Assembly: GCA_900549475.1 (NCBI GenBank)
Contig: UROF01000022.1
Location: 1-40,278 of the forward strand
DNA from: an uncultured Eubacteriales bacterium
Lineage (GTDB): Bacteria > Bacillota > Clostridia > Oscillospirales > Oscillospiraceae
Length of the DNA stretch: 40,278 nucleotides
Direction of reading: 5' to 3'
Part shown: piece by piece, positions 1-7,466 of the stretch
How positions within the stretch are numbered: the stretch's first letter is position 1
Layout of the letters: each line of letters opens with the position of its first letter
The notes under the pieces: generated by a model
Databases searched by the model: none
Seen by the model: only the letters and a program-made list of their open reading frames with translations
What the model was told of the DNA's origin: nothing
Translations under genes and position numbers: made by a program

Positions 1-46
1 AGATCCTCTCTGGTCTCGTGGGCTCGGAGATGTGTATAAGAGACAG
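1..46. other. Residual Nextera sequencing adapter at contig end
   Basis: Bases 13-46 match the 34-nt Illumina Nextera read-2 transposase adapter, ending in AGATGTGTATAAGAGACAG. Bases 1-4 (AGAT) fit the end of the P7 oligo, and bases 5-12 (CCTCTCTG) match the i7 index oligo N708 as I remember it. Translation across it gives the artefactual N-terminus MYKRQ. This is library sequence, not genome, and no gene start should be placed in it. Confidence 0.97.
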
Positions 47-535
47 GGAGTTTTCCGTCAAGAATATGCACATCAGCTTACCGAAGCATTAACGTCAGTA
101 GGGAATGACACAGAGTTTACTAATCTGATTGCCTGTACATTGGTACAAAAATATGGGTTTAGGTATATTGATGGAGGCGCGGCAGACCGTGAGACAGAAT
201 ACACACAGCTAATAATAGATTGCATTACAAATGGTACAGCTGCGTTGAGGGCACCATCATCAAGGAATAATGACCTGCTTAGAAGCATTGAGCACATATT
301 GGGCGGAAGTGGAATGATAACAGTTTTATATAAAATAAAGAAAATATGGGGAATAGATGCAGTTAGCGATTTTTTGGACTTTTTGAAAGATTATGTTAAT
401 GAATATGAACCAAATGAAGATTGCCGTTATTGGCTTAGAAAAAACGCACAAGATTATTTATTACATTTCCCACAGTACAATGATTTCAAGATGAATGCTA
501 TGATTCCTACTTTGATGAAAGGAGGGATATTATGA
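47..535 (+). CDS. Unrecognised mobile-element protein, 5'-truncated
   Basis: The frame is open into the adapter, so the true N-terminus is missing; only codons from 47 onward are genomic (about 162 residues). I do not recognise the family. It is a soluble-looking, mixed-charge protein without membrane segments and with an acidic, aromatic C-terminal part. It ends in TGA overlapping the excisionase ATG (ATGA at 532-535), and the excisionase SD (AAGGAGGG, 519-526) lies inside this gene, so the two are translationally coupled. AT-rich composition and position upstream of xis/int make it part of the integrative element. Its role cannot be given from sequence. Confidence 0.7.
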   Translation, partial: GVFRQEYAHQLTEALTSVGNDTEFTNLIACTLVQKYGFRYIDGGAADRETEYTQLIIDCITNGTAALRAPSSRNNDLLRSIEHILGGSGMITVLYKIKKIWGIDAVSDFLDFLKDYVNEYEPNEDCRYWLRKNAQDYLLHFPQYNDFKMNAMIPTLMKGGIL

Positions 536-729
536 AGCGTGAAGTGCCAATTTGGGAAAAGGCAAATTTGACGCTTGATGAGGCGGCTGCATATTTTGGT
601 ATCGGTATTAACAAGTTAAGAGAGATTACTAATGACAATAATTGTCCCTTTGTTCTGTGGTGTGGGAGTAAGCGGCTAATCAAACGAAAGGCTTTAGATG
701 AATACCTTGCAAAGATGTATTCTATCTAA
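532..729 (+). CDS. xis: Excisionase, Tn916 Xis-like
   Basis: This 65-residue DNA-binding protein should bend the element ends and direct the neighbouring integrase toward excision. The opening segment PIWEKANLTLDEAAAYFGIG closely resembles Tn916 Xis (winged-helix/MerR-like fold), and length and position just upstream of int match. A basic stretch (SKRLIKRKALDEYL) forms the C-terminal part. Start ATG is preceded by AAGGAGGG and overlaps the stop of the upstream ORF. Family assignment is from remembered Tn916-like excisionases; the functional role is inferred. Confidence 0.88.
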   Translation: MKREVPIWEKANLTLDEAAAYFGIGINKLREITNDNNCPFVLWCGSKRLIKRKALDEYLAKMYSI

Positions 730-751
730 TATCAATATATACAGGTGGCAC

Positions 752-803
752 TGGACAAAGAGGACATCTCGGGGTATAATACCTCAGAGCGTGTTCTCTT
801 TGT
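752..803 (+). promoter_or_regulatory. Integrase promoter inside a long inverted repeat
   Basis: A sigma-A-like promoter TGGACA (752-757), 17 bp, TATAAT (775-780) precedes int. It lies within an inverted repeat: ACAAAGAGGACA (755-766) pairs with TGTTCTCTTTGT (792-803) with one G-U pair, and GGTAT/ATACC (773-777/779-783) forms the inner stem. As RNA read from xis this would be a hairpin; as DNA it places the -10 box in the loop region. It could act as xis terminator and int regulator together. Confidence 0.6.
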
Positions 804-823
804 TGTTATGAAAGGAGATTTTC

Positions 824-2071
824 ATGGCAGTAGAGAGACGCAAAGATAATAAACATAGAGTTCTAAAGGAAGGAGAGTATCAGAGAGCAAACGGCACGTT
901 TGAGTATAAGTGGAGAGATAAACGCGGTAAGAGGCACTCCGTATATGCAAAAACACTCGATGAATTAAGAGAAAAGGAACTCGAAATTCTGAGAGATGTT
1001 CTTGACGGTGTTCGGGTGGGAAAAAACGATTTAACAATTAACGACCTGTATGATTCATGGGTACAGTTGAAACGTGGATTAAAAGACAACACATTTCAAA
1101 ATTACCAATATATGTATCGACAGTTTGTTCAGCCTGATTTTGGTCGCACAAAGATTGTTTGCTTGAAGCGAACCGATGTAAGAGCCTTTTATAACCGTTT
1201 GGCAGATGAACAGCACTTGAAAGCATCTACGATAGATTGCATTCATACAGTACTTCATCAAGTTCTTGAATTGGCTGTTGAGGATGACTACATTCGATAT
1301 AATCCTTCTGACAATGCACTTAAAGAACTCAAAAAAGCACACTGCAATGATTCGGTTAAGCGAAAGGCACTGACCATTAAAGAACAGAAACTTTTTGAAG
1401 AATTTTTGATGCAACCAGGGCAGTACAACAAGTGGTATCCAATTTTTACAGTGATGCTTTGGACAGGGCTGCGTGTGGGAGAAGTTACAGGGCTTCGATG
1501 GTGTGATATTGATTTAGAAGCGGAAACGATTGACATTAACCACACGCTTGTTTATTATGACAAAGGGCATAATGATGGCCTTAGTTTTGCAATTAACACA
1601 CCAAAGACCGATGCAGGGAAGCGGATTGTTCCAATGTTGCCGAAGGTAAAAGAGGCGTTTATACAGGAGAGAAAAAACCAAGAGGATTTTGGGATTAAGT
1701 GTACTGTAACTATAGATGGGTACACAGATTTTATCTTCATAAATCGTTTCGGTGGGACACAACATCAGGGGACACTTAATAAAGCCCTGCGTAGAATTAT
1801 TCGGGATTGCAATTATGCAGCTATGGACAAACACAAAGGAAATGAGGACGAAATTGTGTTGCTCCCCAAATTTAGCAATCATACATTACGGCATACGTTT
1901 ACCACTCGAATGTGTGAGGCTGGGGTCAATATTAAGGCCATGCAGGAGATTCTCGGACACGCAGATGCTGGAACTACGATGGATATTTACGCTGAGGCAA
2001 CGGCCGATTTAAAACGTTCAGAACTGCTCCACTTTCAGGATTATTTTGACGATAGGAAAACGGCGATTTAG
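824..2071 (+). CDS. int: Tyrosine recombinase / integrase, Tn916 Int family
   Basis: The 415-residue site-specific recombinase catalyses element integration and, with Xis, excision. It has an N-terminal arm-binding domain (about residues 1-65), a SAM-like core-binding domain (about 70-160) and the catalytic domain. Active-site residues are visible: Arg217 (TGLRVGEVTGLRW), His353 and Arg356 (HTLRHTFTTR), His379 (LGHADAGTTM) and the nucleophile Tyr389 (MDIYAEA). Start ATG follows GAAAGGAG with good spacing. Length is close to Tn916 Int (about 405). It appears intact. Three arm-type repeats lie just past its stop, so this is the int-proximal end of the element, and the rest extends off the left of the contig. 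Confidence 0.95.
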   Translation: MAVERRKDNKHRVLKEGEYQRANGTFEYKWRDKRGKRHSVYAKTLDELREKELEILRDVLDGVRVGKNDLTINDLYDSWVQLKRGLKDNTFQNYQYMYRQFVQPDFGRTKIVCLKRTDVRAFYNRLADEQHLKASTIDCIHTVLHQVLELAVEDDYIRYNPSDNALKELKKAHCNDSVKRKALTIKEQKLFEEFLMQPGQYNKWYPIFTVMLWTGLRVGEVTGLRWCDIDLEAETIDINHTLVYYDKGHNDGLSFAINTPKTDAGKRIVPMLPKVKEAFIQERKNQEDFGIKCTVTIDGYTDFIFINRFGGTQHQGTLNKALRRIIRDCNYAAMDKHKGNEDEIVLLPKFSNHTLRHTFTTRMCEAGVNIKAMQEILGHADAGTTMDIYAEATADLKRSELLHFQDYFDDRKTAI

Positions 2072-2073
2072 TC

Positions 2074-2110
2074 TTACGACCAACTTACGACAGATTTACG
2101 ACCACTTACA
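2074..2110 (+). repeat. Arm-type integrase repeats near element end
   Basis: TTACGAC occurs at 2074-2080, 2085-2091 and 2096-2102 with an exact 11-bp period, and a partial TTAC follows at 2107. One repeat per helical turn immediately downstream of int matches the DR-2 arm sites that Tn916-type Int N-terminal domains bind near transposon ends. The core crossover site is not identifiable without the other end. Confidence 0.65.
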
Positions 2111-2168
2111 AAGATTGGTGTAGAGTTGCAGAAAATCAGGTACATCAAATATTGGGGAGATTAGAGAT

Positions 2169-2684
2169 ATGCAGACTTTTGTAGCCTTACAAAATATTAA
2201 GCATGATTTCCCCACCATGAAGCCCCTGGACATGGTAAAGAAAGAAGCCGGCGCAGACACTCAGACAGCTGAAGCGCCTAAGGCAGAGAAAAAAACCGCT
2301 GAAAAAATTGACTTTTCCAACGTAAAGATCGAGCCCTTGTTTGAGGAAATGGTCGATTTTGAAACATTCAGCAAATCTGATTTCAGAGCTGTAAAGGTAA
2401 AAGCATGTGAGGCTGTGCCAAAGAGCAAAAAGCTCTTGAAATTCGTTTTGGATGATGGTACAGGCACCGATAGAGTGATTTTGAGCGGTATTCACGAGTA
2501 TTACGAGCCGGAAGAACTGGTTGGCAAGACTTGTATCGCCATCACAAACCTGCCGCCTCGTCCGATGATGGGCATTGCTTCCTGCGGTATGTTGATTTCC
2601 GCAGTACACGAAGAAAATGGCCGCGAAGGCTTGAACCTTCTGATGGTTGATGACCGTATTCCGGCAGGAGCGAAACTGTATTAA
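2169..2684 (+). CDS. tRNA-binding domain protein, MetRS C-terminal-like
   Basis: The last 110 or so residues form the EMAP-II/Trbp111-like OB fold that many methionyl-tRNA synthetases carry at their C-terminus to hold tRNA. Diagnostic segments are SDFRAVKVKACEAVPKSKKL, FVLDDGTGTDRVILSGI, LVGKTCIAITNLPPRPMMGI, SCGMLISAV and the ending DDRIPAGAKLY. The first 60 residues are unlike MetRS catalytic sequence and include a Lys/Ala/Glu linker. It has its own SD (GGGGAG, about 2154) and ATG, so it can be translated alone. It sits directly beyond the integrase end, so it may be the 3' remnant of a metG gene split by the element or a genuine small stand-alone tRNA-binding protein. GC content is lower than the genes that follow. 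Confidence 0.82.
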   Translation: MQTFVALQNIKHDFPTMKPLDMVKKEAGADTQTAEAPKAEKKTAEKIDFSNVKIEPLFEEMVDFETFSKSDFRAVKVKACEAVPKSKKLLKFVLDDGTGTDRVILSGIHEYYEPEELVGKTCIAITNLPPRPMMGIASCGMLISAVHEENGREGLNLLMVDDRIPAGAKLY

Positions 2685-2785
2685 AGCGGGAGCTGTTTTA
2701 CTGCTGGATATTCCTCACGATCGCATATCTGCACCATTTGATGCAGGGAAATATGCAAACGTGTAATGGGGAAGGAGAAAATTCT

Positions 2786-2905
2786 ATGGCATCGAATCAG
2801 CCAGAAAAATTGCGTGGAAATGGCAATTTTATGGAACAGAAGGCTGTACTGAAGCAAGGTGAAGCGGCCGGGACGCAAATTCCCTCCGCAAAGTTTCTGG
2901 ACTAA
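2786..2905 (+). CDS. Putative 39-residue ORF
   Basis: ATG at 2786 is preceded by GAAGGAG (2771-2777) at suitable distance, and the frame runs 39 codons to TAA, ending 12 bases before the methyltransferase start. The product begins MASNQPEKL and ends IPSAKFLD; it is hydrophilic, without signal or membrane segment. No family is recognised. Support is only the SD, spacing and apparent coupling to the next gene; it may be a leader ORF or chance. Confidence 0.35.
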   Translation: MASNQPEKLRGNGNFMEQKAVLKQGEAAGTQIPSAKFLD

Positions 2906-2917
2906 AGGGAGATGCCG

Positions 2918-3694
2918 ATGGTAGAACGGATCACTAGCCGTACAAATCCTCTTATGACCCATATCCGGAAGCTGGTCTCTTCCCGGTCCTACCGGGAGAA
3001 GACCGGGGAATTCCTGGGAGATGGGATCAAGCTCCTGGCAGAGGCCCTCACCTGGCAGGCGGCGGTGACCACAGTGGTCTATACCCCTGATGCGGTCCTG
3101 CCGGAGCTTCCGGAGGGCATCCGCAGGGTGGAGGTACCCCGGGATGTGATGAAGTCCATCAGTCCCATGGAGGCGCCCCAGGGGGCTCTGTTCCTGGCAA
3201 AGCGTCCCGAAGGGGGGCTGCCCCGTGAATTGACCGGACGGCGCTATCTGGTGCTGGAGGGGGTGCAGGACCCGGGCAATGTGGGTACTATCCTCCGCAC
3301 CGCCGATGCCTTTGGGGCCGACGGCCTGATCCTGCTGGAGGGCTGTGCCGACCTGTATAACCCCAAAACCGTTCGTGCCTCCATGGGGGCTATATTCCGC
3401 TGCGACACCTGGAGCGGGACGCTGACGGAACTGCTGCCTCTCCTGCGGAAGGCGGAGCTCCCCTTACTGGGCGCTGCCCTTCGTTCCGATACCGCCGATG
3501 TGCGGGATGTAGATCTGACGAGGGCTGCCATACTGGTAGGCAGTGAGGGGCGGGGACTCAGCGAGGCGGCTCTTGCCGCTTGTGACGGGACTATCCGCAT
3601 CCCCATGCGGGAGCGATGCGAATCATTGAACGCCGCTATCGCGGCGGCAGCCCTCCTGTGGGAGGGATACCGGCAGGACGCGCCCGGCAGATAA
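2918..3694 (+). CDS. TrmH/SpoU-family RNA 2'-O-methyltransferase
   Basis: A SPOUT-class enzyme that transfers a methyl group from SAM to a ribose 2'-OH in rRNA or tRNA; the exact nucleotide cannot be told. It has an N-terminal L30e-like substrate-binding domain (about residues 1-95) and the knotted SPOUT domain. The three family motifs are present: NVGTILRTADAFGADG, VGSEGRGLSEAAL with IPM downstream, and ESLNAAIAAAALLWE. The ATG at 2918 is preferred to the one at 2912 because AGGGAG (2906-2911) leaves about 6 nt to it and none to the earlier. It opens a + strand run of housekeeping genes and marks the jump to GC-rich backbone. Confidence 0.92.
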   Translation: MVERITSRTNPLMTHIRKLVSSRSYREKTGEFLGDGIKLLAEALTWQAAVTTVVYTPDAVLPELPEGIRRVEVPRDVMKSISPMEAPQGALFLAKRPEGGLPRELTGRRYLVLEGVQDPGNVGTILRTADAFGADGLILLEGCADLYNPKTVRASMGAIFRCDTWSGTLTELLPLLRKAELPLLGAALRSDTADVRDVDLTRAAILVGSEGRGLSEAALAACDGTIRIPMRERCESLNAAIAAAALLWEGYRQDAPGR

Positions 3695-3732
3695 TGCCGG
3701 GCGGCCTGCGCATAGTGGGAAGGAGGCGTGGT

Positions 3733-4977
3733 ATGGCGTCTTTGAAGTATTGGCTGTGGCTGACCAATCTGGAGGGATTGACCATCCAGCAGCGGCTGGC
3801 GCTGCTGGAGCACTTTGGACAGCCGGACAAGGTCTACTTCGGCGACAGCGGCGAGTACGCCCTGGTGGAGGGGATGACCCGGCAGGCGATGGCTGCCCTG
3901 ACGGATAAATCTCTGGACGGAGCCGACAAGATCCTGGGTGACTGTCAGAGCCTGGGGCTGCGGATCATTACCATCCAGGACGCGGAATACCCGGACCGCC
4001 TGCGCAACATCTATGACCCGCCGCTGGTGCTGTATGTCCAGGGCCGGATGCCGGCCTTTGACGACGAGGTGGCTATTGCCATGGTAGGTTCCCGGAAGGT
4101 GTCCCCCTATGCTCAGATGATGGGCGAGAAGCTGGCCTTCCAGATGGCAGGGCTGGGTGCGGTGATCGTGTCCGGTCTGGCTGCGGGCGGAGATGCTGCC
4201 GCCCATCGGGGCGCCCTCAGGGCCGGCGGATTCACCGCCGCCGTCATTGCCGGCGGCCACGATGTGATTTATCCCCGGGAGAACCGCTGGCTCTACGAGG
4301 ACATCGCTGTAAGAGGCGTGATCCTCTCGGAATATCCTCCGGGCACGCCCCATGACCGCACCCACTTCCCGGTGCGCAACCGGATCATCAGCGGACTGTG
4401 CCTGGGTACCGTGGTCATCGAGGCCCCGGAGCGCAGCGGGACTCTCATCACCGTCAACCACGCCCTGGACCAGGGACGGGACATCTTTGCCCTGCCTGGT
4501 CAGGCGGATGACTGGCACTGCACCGGCAGCAACCGTCTGCTGCGGGACGGTGCGGGTGTCGTGGTAGACGCATGGGATGTGCTCAGCTGCTACGCCGCCC
4601 GGTTTCCCCACAAGCTCAAACCCTTCCGGGCGGAGGAGCCAAGACACTTCGGTGTTTCGGCGGAGGAAAAACCGCGGTCAGCCGGTAAACGTGCTTCTCG
4701 GGCGGAGGAGCCGGAAGAGCTTTCTGCGGAACAGACACAGGAGGCAGCAAAACCTCAGCTGGACCTCTCCGGAGACCACGGCCTGACGGACGACCAGATC
4801 AAGATCGTCCGTACCCTGGGAGAGCGCACCATGCAGGTAGACGATATTATCGAAGAGACAGAGATCCCCACCCGACGGGTACTGTCGGCGCTGACCATGC
4901 TGGAACTGGACGGCGTTGTGGAGCAGAGCAGCGGCAAACGCTTCTCTCTGGCGGTGACCCTGACGGGACAGGCGTGA
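3733..4977 (+). CDS. dprA: DNA-processing protein DprA
   Basis: DprA binds incoming single-stranded DNA in the cytoplasm and loads RecA during natural transformation; many non-competent Clostridia keep it. The 414-residue chain has an N-terminal helical/SAM-like part, the Rossmann-like DprA core (VGSRKVSPYAQMMGEKLA, SGLAAGGDAAAHRGAL, PRENRWLY, SGTLITVNHALDQGRDIFALPG) and a C-terminal winged helix (about residues 350-408). Between core and winged helix is a low-complexity acidic linker rich in Ala, Glu and Arg. Start ATG 3733 follows AGGAGG at 3721-3726; the frame is open further upstream but without SD. The gene precedes topA, a common order in Firmicutes. Confidence 0.95.
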   Translation: MASLKYWLWLTNLEGLTIQQRLALLEHFGQPDKVYFGDSGEYALVEGMTRQAMAALTDKSLDGADKILGDCQSLGLRIITIQDAEYPDRLRNIYDPPLVLYVQGRMPAFDDEVAIAMVGSRKVSPYAQMMGEKLAFQMAGLGAVIVSGLAAGGDAAAHRGALRAGGFTAAVIAGGHDVIYPRENRWLYEDIAVRGVILSEYPPGTPHDRTHFPVRNRIISGLCLGTVVIEAPERSGTLITVNHALDQGRDIFALPGQADDWHCTGSNRLLRDGAGVVVDAWDVLSCYAARFPHKLKPFRAEEPRHFGVSAEEKPRSAGKRASRAEEPEELSAEQTQEAAKPQLDLSGDHGLTDDQIKIVRTLGERTMQVDDIIEETEIPTRRVLSALTMLELDGVVEQSSGKRFSLAVTLTGQA

Positions 4978-5084
4978 TCCTTCATACCTTCCGGCTGGCT
5001 TTCGTGGCTGCCGGACCGGGTGGGACGAAAGACCTTCCGGCAACAAAACAAGCGGCACGGCGCAGCCGTGCCCAGGAGGAGACC

Positions 5085-7451
5085 ATGGCAAAAACAAATC
5101 TCGTGATCGTAGAGTCCCCGGCCAAGGCCAAAACCATCGGCAAGTACCTGGGGCCGGATTACCAGGTGAAGGCCTGTATGGGCCACCTGCGGGATCTGCC
5201 CAAGAGTACCCTGGGCGTGGATATCGAGCACGACTTTGAACCCAATTACCGCCCTATCAAGGGCAAAGAGGATATCATCAACGACCTGAAGAAATCTGCC
5301 AAAAGCAGTGAGTATGTATACCTGGCCACCGACCCGGACCGTGAGGGGGAGGCCATCAGCTGGCACCTGCGGGAGCTGCTGGGCCTCTCCGATGACAAGG
5401 CCCGCCGGGTGACCTTTAACGAGATCACCAAGCGGGTGGTGAACGAATCCATCGCAGCCTATCGGGATATCGACCAGAACCTGGTGGATGCCCAGCAGGC
5501 CCGGCGTATCCTGGACCGGATCGTGGGCTATCAGCTCTCGCCTCTGCTGTGGAAGAAGATCCGGCGGGGCCTTTCCGCCGGCCGTGTCCAGTCTGTGGCT
5601 ACCCGCATGGTCTGCGACCGGGAGAAGGAGATCGCCGACTTCAAGCCCCAGGAGTACTGGTCCCTGGACGCAAAGCTTGGCGTGGACAGCGGCGAGAAGG
5701 GACGCTTTCTGGCCCGGTACCACGGAGAGAACGGAAAGAAGCGGGAGCTGAACTCCGCCGAGGAGGTAGCCCAGGTAGTGGCTCAGGTGGAGAACGCGGT
5801 CTTCACGGTGAAGTCCGTCAAGCGGCAGGATAAGCAGCGCTCCCCCTCGCCCCCCTTTACCACCTCCACCCTCCAGCAGGAGGCCAGCCGGAAGCTGAGC
5901 ATGACCCCCCGGCGGACCATGGCGATCGCCCAGCAGCTCTACGAGGGTGTGGATATTTCCGGCGAGGGCGCTGTGGGTCTTATCACCTACATGCGTACCG
6001 ACTCCCTGCGGCTGAGCGACGAGGCTCTGGCGGCGGCCAAGACCTTTATTCTGGGCCGCTACGGAGAGGCCTACTATCCCGGCTCTGCCCGGACCTTCCG
6101 CACCAAGGCGGGGGCCCAGGACGCCCACGAGGCTATCCGGCCCAGCGATGTGACTCTGACGCCGGAGCAGATCAAAAACGATTTGACCGCTGAGCAGTAC
6201 CGGCTCTACCGCCTGATCTGGAGCCGCTTTGTGGCCTGCCAGATGGCCAACGCCGTGTACGACAGCGTTTCTGTGGAAGTAGAGGCCTCCGGCCACAGCT
6301 TCCGCACTTCCAGCAGCAGCCTGAAGTTTTCGGGCTACACCGCTGTCTATGAAGAGGGCAAGGACGAGGAGAAGGAGGAGGCCAAGGAGGCCCGCCTGCC
6401 TGATCTGAAGGAGGGGCAGACCCTGTTCCTCCACGGCTTTGAAAAGGAACAGCACTTTACCCAGCCGCCCGCCCGCTATACGGATGCTTCCCTGATCCGG
6501 GCCCTGGAGGAAAACGGCATCGGCCGTCCTTCCACCTATGCCCCTACCGTCAGTACTATCCTGGACCGGGAGTATGTGGTGAAAGAGGGCAAGTACCTGA
6601 GGAGCACCCCTCTGGGAGAGGTGGTCAACGGCCTCATGTGCGACAAGTTTGCCGACATCGTCAACACCCGCTTTACCGCAGAGATGGAACAGGAACTGGA
6701 CAACGTGGAGAACGGCAGCGAGCAGTGGAAGGCGCTGCTCCATAAGTTCTATGAGCCCTTCAAAGCCAATCTGGAAAAGGCGGAACAGGAGCTGGAAGGC
6801 GTGCGGCTGAAAGTCCCTGCTGAGGAGAGCGATGAGGTCTGCGACGTCTGCGGCCGGAAAATGGTCATCAAGAGCGGGCGGTTTGGCCGGTTCCTGGCCT
6901 GCCCCGGCTATCCGGAGTGCACCTTTACCAAGCCTTTGGTGGTGGCCATGCCGGGACGCTGCCCCAAGTGCGGCGGCCGCATTCTGAAAAAGACCTCCCG
7001 CAATGGCTACGCCTACTACGGCTGTGAGCACAACAGCGACAAGGATGAGGCAACCAAGTGCGATTTCATGACCTGGGACATTCCCGTGGCGGATGACTGC
7101 CCGGTGTGCGGCCAGACCATGTTCAAGAAGTCCGGCAAGGGCTTCCGCAAGCCTTTCTGCATCAACGAGAAATGCTCCAATTTCACCCCTGAGGAGAAAC
7201 GGGGCGGCTATCGGAAAAAGACGGAGGAGGCCAAGGCGGAGACCAGTGCGGAAAGCACCGGGGACACTGCCGGTGAGCAGCCTGCGGAGAAAAAGGCGGC
7301 TGCCGGGAAAGCGGCGGCAAAGAAGCCCACTGCCAAGAAAACTGCGGCGAAGAAGTCTGCCGCAGACACCAAGACCGCCGCGAAAAAACCAGCGGTCCGA
7401 AAGTCCACAGCGAAAAAGTCTGCTGCCAAGGCGGACAGCGCTGAGGCATAA
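5085..7451 (+). CDS. topA: DNA topoisomerase I (type IA)
   Basis: Relaxes negative supercoils by single-strand passage through a covalent 5'-phosphotyrosine. The 788-residue protein opens with the Toprim domain (VIVESPAKAKTIGKYLG; acidic DPDREGEAISWHL), continues with the type IA core and places the catalytic tyrosine at 302 in GLITYMRTDS. Three Cys4 zinc ribbons follow (CDVCGRKM, CPKCGGRI, CPVCGQTM), then a tail of about 65 residues built almost entirely of Lys, Ala, Thr and Ser, like a histone H1 tail. Start ATG follows AGGAGGA. Dense cysteine codons and GC-rich composition fit the neighbours. The Lys/Ala tail probably adds non-specific DNA affinity (inference). Confidence 0.98.
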   Translation: MAKTNLVIVESPAKAKTIGKYLGPDYQVKACMGHLRDLPKSTLGVDIEHDFEPNYRPIKGKEDIINDLKKSAKSSEYVYLATDPDREGEAISWHLRELLGLSDDKARRVTFNEITKRVVNESIAAYRDIDQNLVDAQQARRILDRIVGYQLSPLLWKKIRRGLSAGRVQSVATRMVCDREKEIADFKPQEYWSLDAKLGVDSGEKGRFLARYHGENGKKRELNSAEEVAQVVAQVENAVFTVKSVKRQDKQRSPSPPFTTSTLQQEASRKLSMTPRRTMAIAQQLYEGVDISGEGAVGLITYMRTDSLRLSDEALAAAKTFILGRYGEAYYPGSARTFRTKAGAQDAHEAIRPSDVTLTPEQIKNDLTAEQYRLYRLIWSRFVACQMANAVYDSVSVEVEASGHSFRTSSSSLKFSGYTAVYEEGKDEEKEEAKEARLPDLKEGQTLFLHGFEKEQHFTQPPARYTDASLIRALEENGIGRPSTYAPTVSTILDREYVVKEGKYLRSTPLGEVVNGLMCDKFADIVNTRFTAEMEQELDNVENGSEQWKALLHKFYEPFKANLEKAEQELEGVRLKVPAEESDEVCDVCGRKMVIKSGRFGRFLACPGYPECTFTKPLVVAMPGRCPKCGGRILKKTSRNGYAYYGCEHNSDKDEATKCDFMTWDIPVADDCPVCGQTMFKKSGKGFRKPFCINEKCSNFTPEEKRGGYRKKTEEAKAETSAESTGDTAGEQPAEKKAAAGKAAAKKPTAKKTAAKKSAADTKTAAKKPAVRKSTAKKSAAKADSAEA

Positions 7452-7466
7452 ACAGAGGAGAACACC

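Noticed and set aside
3244..4647. A 467-codon minus-strand frame
   Set aside because: Antisense to the TrmH-family gene and dprA; no start signal or domain.
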